Assembly (NCBI GenBank): GCA_964371865.1
Contig: CAYJOR010000028.1
Location: forward strand, 1-33,373
Length of the DNA stretch: 33,373 bases
Direction: 5' to 3'
Source: CAYJAZ01 sp964371865
GTDB taxonomy: Bacteria; Desulfobacterota; Desulfovibrionia; Desulfovibrionales; Desulfovibrionaceae
Made by a program: the position numbers and the translations under genes. Positions 14,211 through 23,354 of the stretch are shown here, in pieces. The stretch's first letter is position 1. Every line of letters begins with the position of its first letter. The notes beneath the pieces are model-generated. The model was not told the origin of the DNA, made no database searches, and saw only the letters and a list, made by a program, of their open reading frames with translations.

Positions 14211-17200
14211 TTATTGTGGTTTTGCTTCAAATCTACAAATTTTTGCACCTGTTGCCCAACAGTCAATTTCGTTAGCAGAGTAAAACTTATTCGTATAGAT
14301 TGAAAGAACAGCTGCTATAAAACCTTCATCATAAAGACATACTGTTTTATTTAAATCTTCAAGTCCTGAGCAATCTAAATCTGCGGCCACGGTCAGCACA
14401 ACTTTACCGGTTTTTTCATCAAAACTTTCTATTGAAAGAATACCAATTTGTAATTCTATAAATTTATCAGTAAGCTGCTTTACATACTTATCAAATGGCA
14501 AACTCACATCTAAAAATTTATTTGTGAAAGCTGTACCGGCAATTCTACCTGCCAGTCTTAAAGCTTCTTCCATTTCTCCTTCACCGTAAAGTTGGACAAG
14601 TGCTTCTCTAACTGAAAGTTCAAATAAGCGATAAACGTCAACCGGAACTGTCAAGCCAAGCTGTTCACGCCCAAGTTGAATATTACCAATTGAATCATAA
14701 TTGATACTTTCTTGCATAATATGTTGCTCAGAAGAAAATTCAGTTGGCATATGGATAAAATCTTTCGCTGGCATTGGCTTTGCGTAGAAATAACCTTGAA
14801 CCTGTTCACAGCCGATTTCACGTAGGAAATCAACATGTTCTTGTTCTTCAACACCCTCTGCGACTGTATGAATATTCAAACCTTTCGCCATGTTGATAAT
14901 ACTCTTAAGAACAGTTTTTGCACGTGTTTTATAACGGTTATTTGTGAAGAAAGATCTATCAATTTTAATAACGTCAACAGGGAGATTTTTAAGAAGTCCA
15001 AGTGAAGAGTAGCCAGTTCCAAAGTCATCCATAGAAAGAGTAAAACCTGAATCATGCAATTTATTGAGGAGGTCTTCTAGAAGATCTTCATTATCTAACA
15101 TTGTGGATTCAGTCAATTCAATTTCTAGGTATTTTTTAGGTACTCCGTAAGAATTTGCAATAACATTGATTTCTTCAACAAAGTGAGGGTTATTCAGGTG
15201 AAGTCTTGAGAAGTTAATAGAAATTGTAACAGGTTCTTTACCTCTTTCAATCCAGAGCTGAATAAGTTCACAAGCTTTTTTAAACATGTAGAAGTCGAGC
15301 TTTGTAATAAAGCCATTTTTCTCAAATAAAGGAATAAATTCAGATGGGTATATTATATCAGTTTTTTGCCCCTCATTCCAACGTACAAGAGCTTCTGCGC
15401 CAACAATACATGCAGTTTCTAGAGAATATTTTGGCTGTAGATAAATGGTGAACTCATTATTTTCAAGTGCACTTTCCATTTTATTCTCAATATCTCTTTG
15501 GCGAAGTGCATTTTTCTTAATTTCATCATCATAATCATATACAGGTGAGATTGCAGAATTTATTTTTGCGAGTGCATGAGCACTGTTTACTTTTTCATAA
15601 ATTTCTTTAATGTCGCTATCTTCTTTATTCAAGAAATAACGCCCTATTGAGAATTGAAGTTTATAACCTGCACGTTTAAAAATTTCTTCACGGAATGGTT
15701 GATAATAGATTTCAGCCATATCATATTTAGAAAAATCGCTGTCTATTGCCATCAAAACGATAAAGTTATCCGCTGAAATTCTTGATATAATATCGGTTTT
15801 AGGATTTAATATATTCGTAAAAATATCGCCAACTGTGCGAATAATTCTATCACCTTCGGCAAAACCTTTTGTTTCATTTATAAGGTTGAATTTGTTAACA
15901 TCGAATTTTAATAGAACATATTTTGTATCTGAATTTAAATCAATTAGGTTTTGAGCATCAATCTTAAATTTATTAAAATTCGGGAGACCTGTAAGTTGGT
16001 CAATATAAGCTAACTCCCAAATTTTCTTCTTATTTTTCATCTGAATATACAGAAGATACCCTAAAAATAGGCAGAATAACATAATAAAAACAATTGCAGC
16101 CATAAAGAAATGAATTTGATATCTTTCTAAGAATCTATCAAAATCAGATTTATTTGAATTTTGTAATGTATGCGCCAAGAAAAGTGATTCATTATCTTGA
16201 GCATTAAAGTTCTGAATAGCTTTATTCAACACTTCAAGAAGCATATGTTCACTGTTATTTGACATAGCTAAAGCAAAGCTTTCATTAGCCATTGCAACAA
16301 CTGCAATACTTAAATTACTATATTTTTTATTTTGTAGATAATAAGAAGTTGAATAAAGATTATCAACAGTAAAACCTGCTTCACCGTTTCTTACAGCTTC
16401 AAAAGATTCGTCTACTGTATCATAATACTTAATTGTGTTATTAGGGAAGTTTGTTTTTAAGTATTTTATTGTTGTTGAAGACTCTGAACTGATTGCAAAA
16501 ATATCATTCGGTAATATTGCGTGTTCAAATCCTACAACTGCAAGAGGAACCTTAAGAAGGGTATCAGAAAGTATAAGATTTTTATCTGTATAGTTTTTAG
16601 TATGTTCAGGCACACCTAAAACTATATCAGCTTTACTGTCTCTTAGAAGTTTACAAGCTTCATCAAAAGTATCCACTCCTATAAGAGTATATTTTATATC
16701 AGTTTGTTTTGAGATGTTTTCCCAAATTTTTATATTTATTCCTTCAGCGGCTTGTGTTGCTTCATTGAAGAAAGCAAAAGGACTTGTATGCTTAAGATAA
16801 ACAACTCTTAAACGTTTTAAATCTTCAATGTATTTCTGCTCAGAATAAGTAAAATCTGAGGTAGGCGATTCTTCAAGAAAAGTAGATTTGTATAGATTTT
16901 CATATAAATCAGGTTCGTTTTGGTTTAGTAAAGCTTGTGCTTGATTCACTTCAAGCATTAAATCATTTTTATCTTTAGTAGTTACGAGGTAATAATCATC
17001 TTCTTCAATTATTGCAATTTGCTTTTCAAAAGGTTCAATAGCAATACTTTCTTTTATGATTGCATCTACTTCATTTCCGATTAATGCCTCTTCTAATTCC
17101 TGAATAGTATCATATTTCTTAGAAAAGTATGATAAACCATTTTTTCGAGAAAAATCTAGCAAGAAATTCTCAGTATTACCATGCGGAACTAAACCTATAA

Positions 17201-17633
17201 AAATGCCATTTAAAGAAAATAATTCATTATAGTTATACTTCTTGTTATTTCTAAGAGTATTAATGGAAAGAGTCGTTCTCCCTGTTGGATAAAGTGAATA
17301 AGTATACTTATCCTCAAGCGTAGAAGATTTCACTATATTATCAATCAGGTCGACCTCACCATCTTCTAACATTTTGCTAAGTTTTGATTTTTCTGTGATA
17401 ACATATTCAAATTCAAAATCAGTATACTTTTCAAGGTGATTTAAATACTCAAAGGCTACGCCTTGAAGCATTTGATCTTCAGACAATTCATAGTAATTTT
17501 TTAATAGATAAACGCCTATCTTAATTTTCTTAAGATGCGTATATCCTACTTGCGGGAAAGAAAATAGTAAGATAAAAAATGCTAAAAACGCACTTATAAG
17601 GATATTTTTTTTAGAAACAAAAGTATATGTCAT
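14211..17633 (-). CDS. Membrane c-di-GMP phosphodiesterase: two SBP domains, degenerate GGDEF, EAL, V4R-like C-terminus
   Basis: 1140 residues. Order: N-terminal hydrophobic anchor/signal (about 11-30); two periplasmic solute-binding (SBP_bac_3-like) domains (about 35-250, 272-482); a transmembrane helix (about 509-531); a GGDEF fold (about 542-690) opening with YIDQLTGLPNFNKF but with the active-site loop SADNF in place of GGDEF, so probably no cyclase activity; an EAL domain (about 715-960) with every catalytic element: EALVRW, the Asn of SINFS, EIELTE, DDFGTGYSS, VIKIDRSF, AEGVEEQ and QGYFYAKP. The last 100 residues look like a V4R (4-vinyl reductase) ligand-binding domain: cysteines in DLDCS, TVCLYDEGF, EIDCWATG and KICRFEA. 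It probably breaks down c-di-GMP in response to a periplasmic amino-acid-like ligand and a second cytoplasmic signal. GTG 17642 is an alternative start; neither has a strong RBS. Confidence 0.9.
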   Translation of the reverse strand: MTYTFVSKKNILISAFLAFFILLFSFPQVGYTHLKKIKIGVYLLKNYYELSEDQMLQGVAFEYLNHLEKYTDFEFEYVITEKSKLSKMLEDGEVDLIDNIVKSSTLEDKYTYSLYPTGRTTLSINTLRNNKKYNYNELFSLNGIFIGLVPHGNTENFLLDFSRKNGLSYFSKKYDTIQELEEALIGNEVDAIIKESIAIEPFEKQIAIIEEDDYYLVTTKDKNDLMLEVNQAQALLNQNEPDLYENLYKSTFLEESPTSDFTYSEQKYIEDLKRLRVVYLKHTSPFAFFNEATQAAEGINIKIWENISKQTDIKYTLIGVDTFDEACKLLRDSKADIVLGVPEHTKNYTDKNLILSDTLLKVPLAVVGFEHAILPNDIFAISSESSTTIKYLKTNFPNNTIKYYDTVDESFEAVRNGEAGFTVDNLYSTSYYLQNKKYSNLSIAVVAMANESFALAMSNNSEHMLLEVLNKAIQNFNAQDNESLFLAHTLQNSNKSDFDRFLERYQIHFFMAAIVFIMLFCLFLGYLLYIQMKNKKKIWELAYIDQLTGLPNFNKFKIDAQNLIDLNSDTKYVLLKFDVNKFNLINETKGFAEGDRIIRTVGDIFTNILNPKTDIISRISADNFIVLMAIDSDFSKYDMAEIYYQPFREEIFKRAGYKLQFSIGRYFLNKEDSDIKEIYEKVNSAHALAKINSAISPVYDYDDEIKKNALRQRDIENKMESALENNEFTIYLQPKYSLETACIVGAEALVRWNEGQKTDIIYPSEFIPLFEKNGFITKLDFYMFKKACELIQLWIERGKEPVTISINFSRLHLNNPHFVEEINVIANSYGVPKKYLEIELTESTMLDNEDLLEDLLNKLHDSGFTLSMDDFGTGYSSLGLLKNLPVDVIKIDRSFFTNNRYKTRAKTVLKSIINMAKGLNIHTVAEGVEEQEHVDFLREIGCEQVQGYFYAKPMPAKDFIHMPTEFSSEQHIMQESINYDSIGNIQLGREQLGLTVPVDVYRLFELSVREALVQLYGEGEMEEALRLAGRIAGTAFTNKFLDVSLPFDKYVKQLTDKFIELQIGILSIESFDEKTGKVVLTVAADLDCSGLEDLNKTVCLYDEGFIAAVLSIYTNKFYSANEIDCWATGAKICRFEAKPQ

Positions 17634-18291
17634 ACAATTCACTAATTTCTCATTATATTTATTTATGTAAAATCAACTTTTATAAACATATTGCACATCT
17701 AGAAACATTATAATACTTTTTGTATTTTTGACGTTTTAATAATACATATATTCATGCTAAATCAATTCTCAACACTAGTCAATAAGTTTATTTTATAATA
17801 AAAATTATTTTTATAACTTTGACATTTAGTTACAAAAGGCTTGCTTGACAAAATATCTTTTATGCGTAATTATATACTTAATAGGTAATAACTCTATTTA
17901 GGTATTATTTCATTCTGTTTCTAGGGTATATCTCTAAATTAATTTTTTTGCGTTTTTATATCTTAAAGATTATTTCTTATTCAATTTCTACATATTTTAC
18001 TACACTGCTCTTCAGAAAAAATTTCTTTTTACTGAAAATTCTACAAAATTTCTTAACTTAGAAATACACCCTAGATTAAATGATTTTTTTTATTTTTATG
18101 TAATACTTGTATTGATTAGGCGTATTAGATGTGAACAAACAGAATAAACCTTCTAAAGCAACAATTAGTTAGAAACATATCCCAATAACATTTTTATTAT
18201 AAAAGATTAACTCTTATTTCTATTTCATATTATAATTCAGAATATTCTCTCGATTTGCTTGAGTTGGTCACAACTGTAAAAAGGAGTTTTT
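17634..18291. other. 658-bp very AT-rich gene-free region
   Basis: Divergent gap between the c-di-GMP gene and nfsB. No open frame worth calling. It contains a consensus TTGACA at 17845-17850 with only weak -10 candidates (TAATTA, ATTATA) after it, a short AT-rich hairpin near 18011-18037 (TTCAG/CTGAA ends), and the nfsB promoter at its right end. The rest shows no structure I can support. Confidence 0.6.
18207..18236 (+). promoter_or_regulatory. Probable promoter of nfsB
   Basis: TTAACT at 18207-18212, 18-base spacer, consensus TATAAT at 18231-18236, 55 bases before the ATG. Between them lies an AGTTG-GTCA-CAACT inverted repeat (about 18263-18276) that could be an operator. Confidence 0.6.
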
Positions 18292-18945
18292 ATGGATTTA
18301 ATGACTATATTATCAACTAGATACACAACAAAGAAATTTAATCCAAGCAAGAAGATTGCTTCTGAGGATCAAGAAAAAATTATAAACCTTCTAAAGTTTT
18401 CAGCTTCTTCTACAAATATTCAACCTTGGCATTTTATTATAGCAAATGATGATGTTGGGAAGAAACGAATTACTAAAGCTACTCAAGGCTTTTTCATTTT
18501 TAATGAACATAAAATAATACAAGCATCTCATGTTGTTGTATTTGCATGTAAAAATGGTATTTCAGAAGATTACTTATCTCGCATTACTGAAAAAGAAAAT
18601 TCCGACGGTAGATACTCCAATGAACAACAAAAAATTGAAACTCACAATGGAAGAAAATATTTCGTAGATTTACATAAAAATGAATTTAATGATTTATCAA
18701 ACTGGATTCAAAATCAAGTCTATTTAAATCTTGGTTCATTTTTACTTGGCGTTGCTGCACTTGGTATAGATGCTGTTCCTATGGAAGGGTTCAATGCAAA
18801 AATTCTTGATAAAGAACTAGGCCTTACAGAAAAAGGATATAGCTCACTAGTAATTGTTGCCCTAGGTTACCATGCTGACGATGACTTCAATGCGTCTCTC
18901 CCTAAGTCACGACTTGACATTAGCGAAACGATTGAAATTATTTAA
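18292..18945 (+). CDS. nfsB: NfsB-type oxygen-insensitive NAD(P)H nitroreductase
   Basis: FMN-dependent two-electron reduction of nitroaromatics, quinones or similar electrophiles in the cytoplasm. It follows E. coli NfsB closely from memory, at the same 217-residue length: RYTTKKF near the start, SSTNIQPWHFI (39-49) in the FMN site, QVYLNLGSFLLGVAALGIDA and VPMEGFNA, and FNASLPKSRL near the end. AAGGAG lies five bases before ATG 18292. It is monocistronic between its own promoter and terminator. Whether it was acquired from an enteric neighbour or is ancestral cannot be judged here; its base composition is as AT-rich as its neighbours. Confidence 0.93.
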   Translation: MDLMTILSTRYTTKKFNPSKKIASEDQEKIINLLKFSASSTNIQPWHFIIANDDVGKKRITKATQGFFIFNEHKIIQASHVVVFACKNGISEDYLSRITEKENSDGRYSNEQQKIETHNGRKYFVDLHKNEFNDLSNWIQNQVYLNLGSFLLGVAALGIDAVPMEGFNAKILDKELGLTEKGYSSLVIVALGYHADDDFNASLPKSRLDISETIEII

Positions 18946-18989
18946 TATTTACATTGCTAGAGCAGAACATAAGCTGCCCTCCTATCGAA

Positions 18990-19034
18990 CTCCTTACTTT
19001 GTTGTATGCTGCATCAAAGTAAGGAGCTTTTCTT
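18990..19034 (+). terminator. Terminator of nfsB
   Basis: Perfect 12-bp stem CTCCTTACTTTG / CAAAGTAAGGAG with a 13-base loop, followed by CTTTTCTT. Confidence 0.85.
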
Positions 19035-19056
19035 ATACAATATCGAAAAATATATT

Positions 19057-19092
19057 AAAAAAGCTTCCCTTAAATTTATTCAAAGAAAGCTT
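19057..19092 (-). terminator. Terminator of the SBP-rel unit
   Basis: On the minus strand AAGCTTTCTTT pairs with AAGGGAAGCTT (G-U pairs allowed) and is followed by six Ts. It lies back-to-back with the nfsB terminator between convergent genes. Confidence 0.75.
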
Positions 19093-19120
19093 AATTTTTA
19101 TTGTTTTATATTGATGTAGA

Positions 19121-21400
19121 TTATTGAATATCTGAATATCTTGTCGCTTCATTAACTTGTGTAAGTTGTCTAATCTTTCCAAGTGTTTGATAAAGATGTG
19201 CAGTATCAAGGACTTCAATTGTCATATCAATATCAGAAGTACCGTCAATATTAGAAACAACGCTAAGAGTATCAATATTGATATTTTGATTCATAAGTAC
19301 TGTGGCGATCGCAGCAAGCGTACCTTTTTCATTTTTACAGTGAGCATGAATACGAGCTGGGAAAGGTTTTGGTGAGCTTTCATCATTACTCCATGCAACG
19401 CTTATAAGCCTATCAGCCTCAAGTTCTTGAATATGTGGACAAGTACTTGTATGAACAACTACGCCACGTCCTCTACTGATAAAGCCGATAACCGAGTCAC
19501 CTGGAAGTGGTGAACAACACTGAGCATAACGAACAAGAAAGTCGCTTTGCCCCTGAATAACAATACCTTTTTTTGCGCTCGCTGCTTCAGAAGTTTCTTT
19601 ATAAGAGTTCTTTTCTTTATGCTCTATATCTTTCGGATCAACTTCTTTAGTAATTTTTCCGGTGACTTCAAGATATTTATTGAGAACTTTACGAGGAGTT
19701 ACGCGAGTATACCCCACAGATATAATTAAATCATCAATTGTAGCAACTGAAAATTCATCAATTAGCAACGCAAATGAGCCATCTTTAATTGCTTTATTGA
19801 GGTTTACACCAAGTTTTCTACCCTCTTTTTCAAGAATTTCTTTACCTAGCGCAAGAGAAGCTGCTCTTTCTTTTGTATTTAAGTAGTGCTGAATACGCGA
19901 ACGAGCTTTTGAAGTTTTAACAAATTTTAGCCAATCTCTACTTGGGTTTCTGTTTTTATCTGTAATGATATCAATAGTATCACCACTTTTAAGAACAGTA
20001 GATAGGGGTGTAAGTTTACCATTTATTTTAGCGCCTACACAGTGATGCCCTATATCGCTATGAATAAGATAGGCGAAGTCAATTGAAGTTGAACCTTCCG
20101 GCAACTCAATAACTTTTCCCTTAGGCGTAAATACATAAACTTCATCTTTAAACAAGTCGAGTTTGAGTGAGTGCATGAATTCTTTAGAATCTGCTTCATC
20201 TTTTTGTCTATCGAGCAAATCTCTAAGCCACTGAAATTGAGGAACTTCTTGAATACTGCGATTTCGTTCCTTATAGAGCCAGTGTGAGGCAACACCGTGT
20301 TCAGCAAGTGCGTGCATTTCTTCTGTTCTAATTTGCACCTCGAGTCTTTCGCCCTCAGGGCCAATAACTGTTGAGTGCAAAGATTGATAGCCGTTTGCTT
20401 TTGGAACAGAAATATAATCTTTAAATCTCCCCGGAATCGGTTTCCAGAGTGCGTGCACAAAACCAAGAACAGCGTAACAATCACGAACATCATTTACTAT
20501 TACACGGAAAGCAATAATATCGTGCATTTCATCGAGCGTTGTTTTTTGCTCGGTCATTTTTTTGTAGATACTGTATTTGTGCTTTATACGACCAAAAACT
20601 CTACCTGAAATCTCATTTTCTTTAAGTATTGCATTAAGATGATTTATAACTTTTGTGATAAGTTGACGCTCTTCCATCTGATTTTCTTCAAGCCAATCAG
20701 ATATCATTTCCCAAGCGTCAGGATAAAGATATTTAAAGCTCAAATCTTCGAGTTCGAGTTTAAAACGATGCAGACCAAGTCTGTTTGCAAGCGGCGCATA
20801 AATATCCATTGTTTCTTGGGATATTGCTATTTGTTTATGCGGTTTTTTGAAATCTAGTGTACGCATATTGTGCATACGGTCAGCAAGCTTTACTATAGGA
20901 ACTCGAATATCATGACTCATAGCAAGAATCATTTTACGAATGTTTTCAGCCTGTTGCTCTTCTTTAGTATCGAAAGACATAACAGAAATTTTTGTTACAC
21001 CGTCAACAATATCAGCAACTTCTTCGCCAAATTCTGTATCTAGTTCTTCAATATAAGCTTCTGTATCTTCAACTGTATCGTGCAAAAGTCCGGCTGAAAC
21101 AGCACATTCATCAAAGCCAAGTTCAGCAAGAATAAGTGCAACAGATGCAGGGTGCATAAGGTAAGGATCGCCAGAATGTCGTAGTTGCCCAGCGTGAGCT
21201 GCTTCTGCGTATCTGTATGCTCTTTCAACTAAATCAAGATTAGCATTCGGATTTTTACCGGATAAAGCTTGAGTTATTTCATCAGGCATTGGCAAAGATG
21301 GGTGAATTCGCTTACTTAGCATCTCATTGCTTACAGTATCTGTCTCACTCAAGCCATGATTCTGAACATGCGGTGTTTCTATTTCGTGAAGGTTTGACAT
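19121..21400 (-). CDS. rel: Bifunctional (p)ppGpp synthetase/hydrolase
   Basis: Makes and degrades the stringent-response alarmone (p)ppGpp. In order: a short N-terminal extension (1-50), an HD hydrolase domain with His83 and the HD pair in GLLHDTVEDT (107-108); the synthetase domain containing GRFKDYISVPKANGYQSLHS, in which RFKD is the RxKD motif of bifunctional Rel enzymes; a TGS domain (from VYVFTPKGK); the conserved-cysteine region YAQCCSPLPGD with TCPH; and a C-terminal ACT domain. 759 residues is full length. The hydrolase residues look intact, so both activities are expected. The RBS at 21400 is weak; an internal ATG at residue 27 is an alternative. It begins 5 bases after the stop of the binding-protein gene upstream, so it is probably translationally coupled. 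Confidence 0.95.
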   Translation of the reverse strand: MSNLHEIETPHVQNHGLSETDTVSNEMLSKRIHPSLPMPDEITQALSGKNPNANLDLVERAYRYAEAAHAGQLRHSGDPYLMHPASVALILAELGFDECAVSAGLLHDTVEDTEAYIEELDTEFGEEVADIVDGVTKISVMSFDTKEEQQAENIRKMILAMSHDIRVPIVKLADRMHNMRTLDFKKPHKQIAISQETMDIYAPLANRLGLHRFKLELEDLSFKYLYPDAWEMISDWLEENQMEERQLITKVINHLNAILKENEISGRVFGRIKHKYSIYKKMTEQKTTLDEMHDIIAFRVIVNDVRDCYAVLGFVHALWKPIPGRFKDYISVPKANGYQSLHSTVIGPEGERLEVQIRTEEMHALAEHGVASHWLYKERNRSIQEVPQFQWLRDLLDRQKDEADSKEFMHSLKLDLFKDEVYVFTPKGKVIELPEGSTSIDFAYLIHSDIGHHCVGAKINGKLTPLSTVLKSGDTIDIITDKNRNPSRDWLKFVKTSKARSRIQHYLNTKERAASLALGKEILEKEGRKLGVNLNKAIKDGSFALLIDEFSVATIDDLIISVGYTRVTPRKVLNKYLEVTGKITKEVDPKDIEHKEKNSYKETSEAASAKKGIVIQGQSDFLVRYAQCCSPLPGDSVIGFISRGRGVVVHTSTCPHIQELEADRLISVAWSNDESSPKPFPARIHAHCKNEKGTLAAIATVLMNQNINIDTLSVVSNIDGTSDIDMTIEVLDTAHLYQTLGKIRQLTQVNEATRYSDIQ

Positions 21401-21405
21401 AATTT

Positions 21406-23007
21406 CTACTTATAGAGTTGTAGGTTTTTAGGTACATACCATTTATCAAGATTGTAAGTGATACCTGAAATTGATGGCTTCACATTATGAAAACGTTTCT
21501 GTACCATTGGTAATGAGTAAGGCACGTATAGGAATAAATAAGGCTGATCTTCATGTAAAATTGTTTGGAATTTATCGTAAAATACTTTTCTATCTTCTTG
21601 GTTGAGGGTTGAGCGTGCTTCTACTAAAAGATTATCCACTTCAGGATTGAGATATTTAATAAAGTTCAATCCACCCTCGTGAGATTTAGAAGAGTGCCAC
21701 ACATCATAAACATCAGGATCTTGAAGAATATTCCAACCGAGAATAAGAGCGTCAAACTCACCTGTGTCAACAAACTCTTTAATGAAGGCTGACCATTCTA
21801 CAGTTCTTATTTTCATTTCAATCCCAAGCATTTTATAATAAGCTTGCATAACTGTAGCTGTTTTAATTCTCAAATCATTTCCTTGGTTTGTCAAGACTGT
21901 AAAAGTGAAAGGCTTTCCATCTTTTTCAAGAACTCCTTTACTGTTTGGCAACCAACCGGCTTCTGCTAATAATGACTTAGCTTTTTCTATATTATATTCA
22001 TATGGAGTCAATTCATTATTATATACCCAAGTTCCCGGCTTGTAAGGACCAACCGTAGGCTCACCAAGCCCTAATAAAACGCTTTTAATTATCGCAGTTC
22101 TATCAATACCATACGATAAAGCTTGACGTACTTTTTTATCTTTAAACATTTCGCTTTCAAGATTAAAGCCCATATAAGTATAACCAAAAGAAAGGTATTT
22201 AAATTTATTCCAATTTTCTTCCCAGTAGCTTGTTTTTGTTTGCTTTAAATATTGTTGAGGTGTTGGAGAAAGAAAATCTATAGCCTTATTCCTTGCTTCG
22301 AGAAAAATTGTAGAACTATCTGGAATAATACGATATACAATACTATTTAAAGGTGGTTTTCCTTCAAAATATGTTGGATTAGATTCAAGAATAAGCCTGC
22401 TACCTGCTTGCCAATCTGCGAGTTTAAAAGGCCCTGCTCCTATTGGATTTCTTGCAAAATCAGTTCTTGTAATATCTTGATTTTCTAAAATATGTTTTGG
22501 TAAAATATCTTGCATCCAAGAAGTGAGTGTACGCGCATATACTTTATCATAAAAAACTTCAAAAGTATATTTTCCAGTTTGTTTATACTCTTTAATACTC
22601 TGAAAATCCGCCGCGTAAGCAGTTGGAGTTTTGGGATCAACAATCAGATTATATGTAAATGTTACATCATCAGCTGTAAGCGGAGTTCCATCTTGCCAGA
22701 GAATATCATCTCTCAATTCAAATTTAAGATGTTTTCCACCGTCAAGCACTTCAAAGCTTTTTGCGGCAAAAGGGACTATCTCAAGATTTTCATCATATTT
22801 CAAAGGAGAAATAAATAGAAAAGCCGAAATTTCATGTGATGAAGAATCAGTTGAAAGTATGCCAATAAGATTTGATGGTTCACCTATAGAAGCCATTACA
22901 AGGCTATCGCCCCTGTTTTCTTCTGCGTAAATATTCACATCTTGTGCAAATGAATTTGTATATATCAATGAAGTCAATATGAATGATGTAACAATTTTTT
23001 TAATCAT
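21406..23007 (-). CDS. Periplasmic oligopeptide/nickel-type substrate-binding protein (SBP family 5)
   Basis: 533 residues with a signal peptide (IVTSFILTSLIYTNSFA, cut near residue 21). The body is an SBP_bac_5 domain: WQDGTPLTADDVTFTYN near residue 105, NPIGAGPFKLADWQAGSR, KVRQALSYGIDRTAI, and a C-terminal region starting near WSAFIKEF. Such proteins deliver peptides, nickel or similar ligands to an ABC permease, but no permease or ATPase gene lies in the window, so it is an orphan or serves a transporter elsewhere. AGGTGG precedes ATG 23007, with a near-consensus promoter 35 bases further up. It is directly followed by rel, an uncommon pairing. Confidence 0.9.
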   Translation of the reverse strand: MIKKIVTSFILTSLIYTNSFAQDVNIYAEENRGDSLVMASIGEPSNLIGILSTDSSSHEISAFLFISPLKYDENLEIVPFAAKSFEVLDGGKHLKFELRDDILWQDGTPLTADDVTFTYNLIVDPKTPTAYAADFQSIKEYKQTGKYTFEVFYDKVYARTLTSWMQDILPKHILENQDITRTDFARNPIGAGPFKLADWQAGSRLILESNPTYFEGKPPLNSIVYRIIPDSSTIFLEARNKAIDFLSPTPQQYLKQTKTSYWEENWNKFKYLSFGYTYMGFNLESEMFKDKKVRQALSYGIDRTAIIKSVLLGLGEPTVGPYKPGTWVYNNELTPYEYNIEKAKSLLAEAGWLPNSKGVLEKDGKPFTFTVLTNQGNDLRIKTATVMQAYYKMLGIEMKIRTVEWSAFIKEFVDTGEFDALILGWNILQDPDVYDVWHSSKSHEGGLNFIKYLNPEVDNLLVEARSTLNQEDRKVFYDKFQTILHEDQPYLFLYVPYSLPMVQKRFHNVKPSISGITYNLDKWYVPKNLQLYK

Positions 23008-23040
23008 ATATCCACCTAATTATTCTTTATTATCAACTAT

Positions 23041-23069
23041 ACTATACGATATCTTTTAGCATCTGTAAA
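23041..23069 (-). promoter_or_regulatory. Promoter of the SBP-rel operon
   Basis: TTTACA at 23069-23064, 17-base spacer, TATAGT at 23046-23041. R2 copy d lies immediately upstream. Confidence 0.8.
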
Positions 23070-23100
23070 GTTAATGGAGTGCTATTTTAATGTCAGATTT

Positions 23101-23167
23101 CTTGAGGGGGAAAACCGCATTTTTTTTGAAAAGGGAACTTTTCCCACATTGAGTTTTTCCTCCTCAA
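23101..23167 (+). repeat. R2 repeat, copy d, carrying an R1-like segment
   Basis: It starts like the R2 hairpin (CTTGAGGGGGAAAACCGCA, then a T-run) and ends like its right arm (TTTTTCCTCCTCAA), but its centre holds AAGGGAACTTTTCCCAC (23131-23147), a 17-base match to the core of R1 copy 4 at 23463-23479. Confidence 0.65.
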
Positions 23168-23180
23168 ACTCACCTCCTCC

Positions 23181-23276
23181 ATCAAGGCTAAGAAAGATTT
23201 CTATACTTTGACGATAAACAAGTTTCCAAAGGGGATTATCCCCGTGGGAAAAGTTCCCTTGGTCGCCGAAGGCATC
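23181..23276 (+). repeat. R1 repeat, copy 3 (core inverted relative to copy 4)
   Basis: It opens with ATCAAGGCTAAGAAAGATTT, repeated at 23355, lacks the GAGGAACGA hairpin, and continues with GTTTCC, a 37-bp core (23226-23262) and GGTCGCCGAAGGCAT. The core is the reverse complement of copy 4's core at 35 of 37 positions, while the flanks run in the same direction. Confidence 0.8.
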
Positions 23277-23280
23277 TCTT

Positions 23281-23327
23281 TAAAAAAATCTTCCTTTAAA
23301 TCTGGGTCACAAATTTAAAGGAAGATT
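23281..23327 (-). terminator. Terminator of the pyc/PEP-synthase-like transcript
   Basis: Perfect 15-bp stem AATCTTCCTTTAAAT / ATTTAAAGGAAGATT with an 11-base loop, then a T-run on the minus strand. It lies between R1 copies 3 and 4 in the 518-base gap 23008-23525. Confidence 0.85.
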
Positions 23328-23354
23328 GATTATTCATTATTACTCACTTATCCC

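Noticed and set aside
18872..19114. 80-codon frame over the end of nfsB
   Set aside because: Overlaps nfsB in another frame and crosses two terminators.
20050..20493. 147-codon frame inside rel
   Set aside because: Shadow of the rel reading frame; composition not protein-like.
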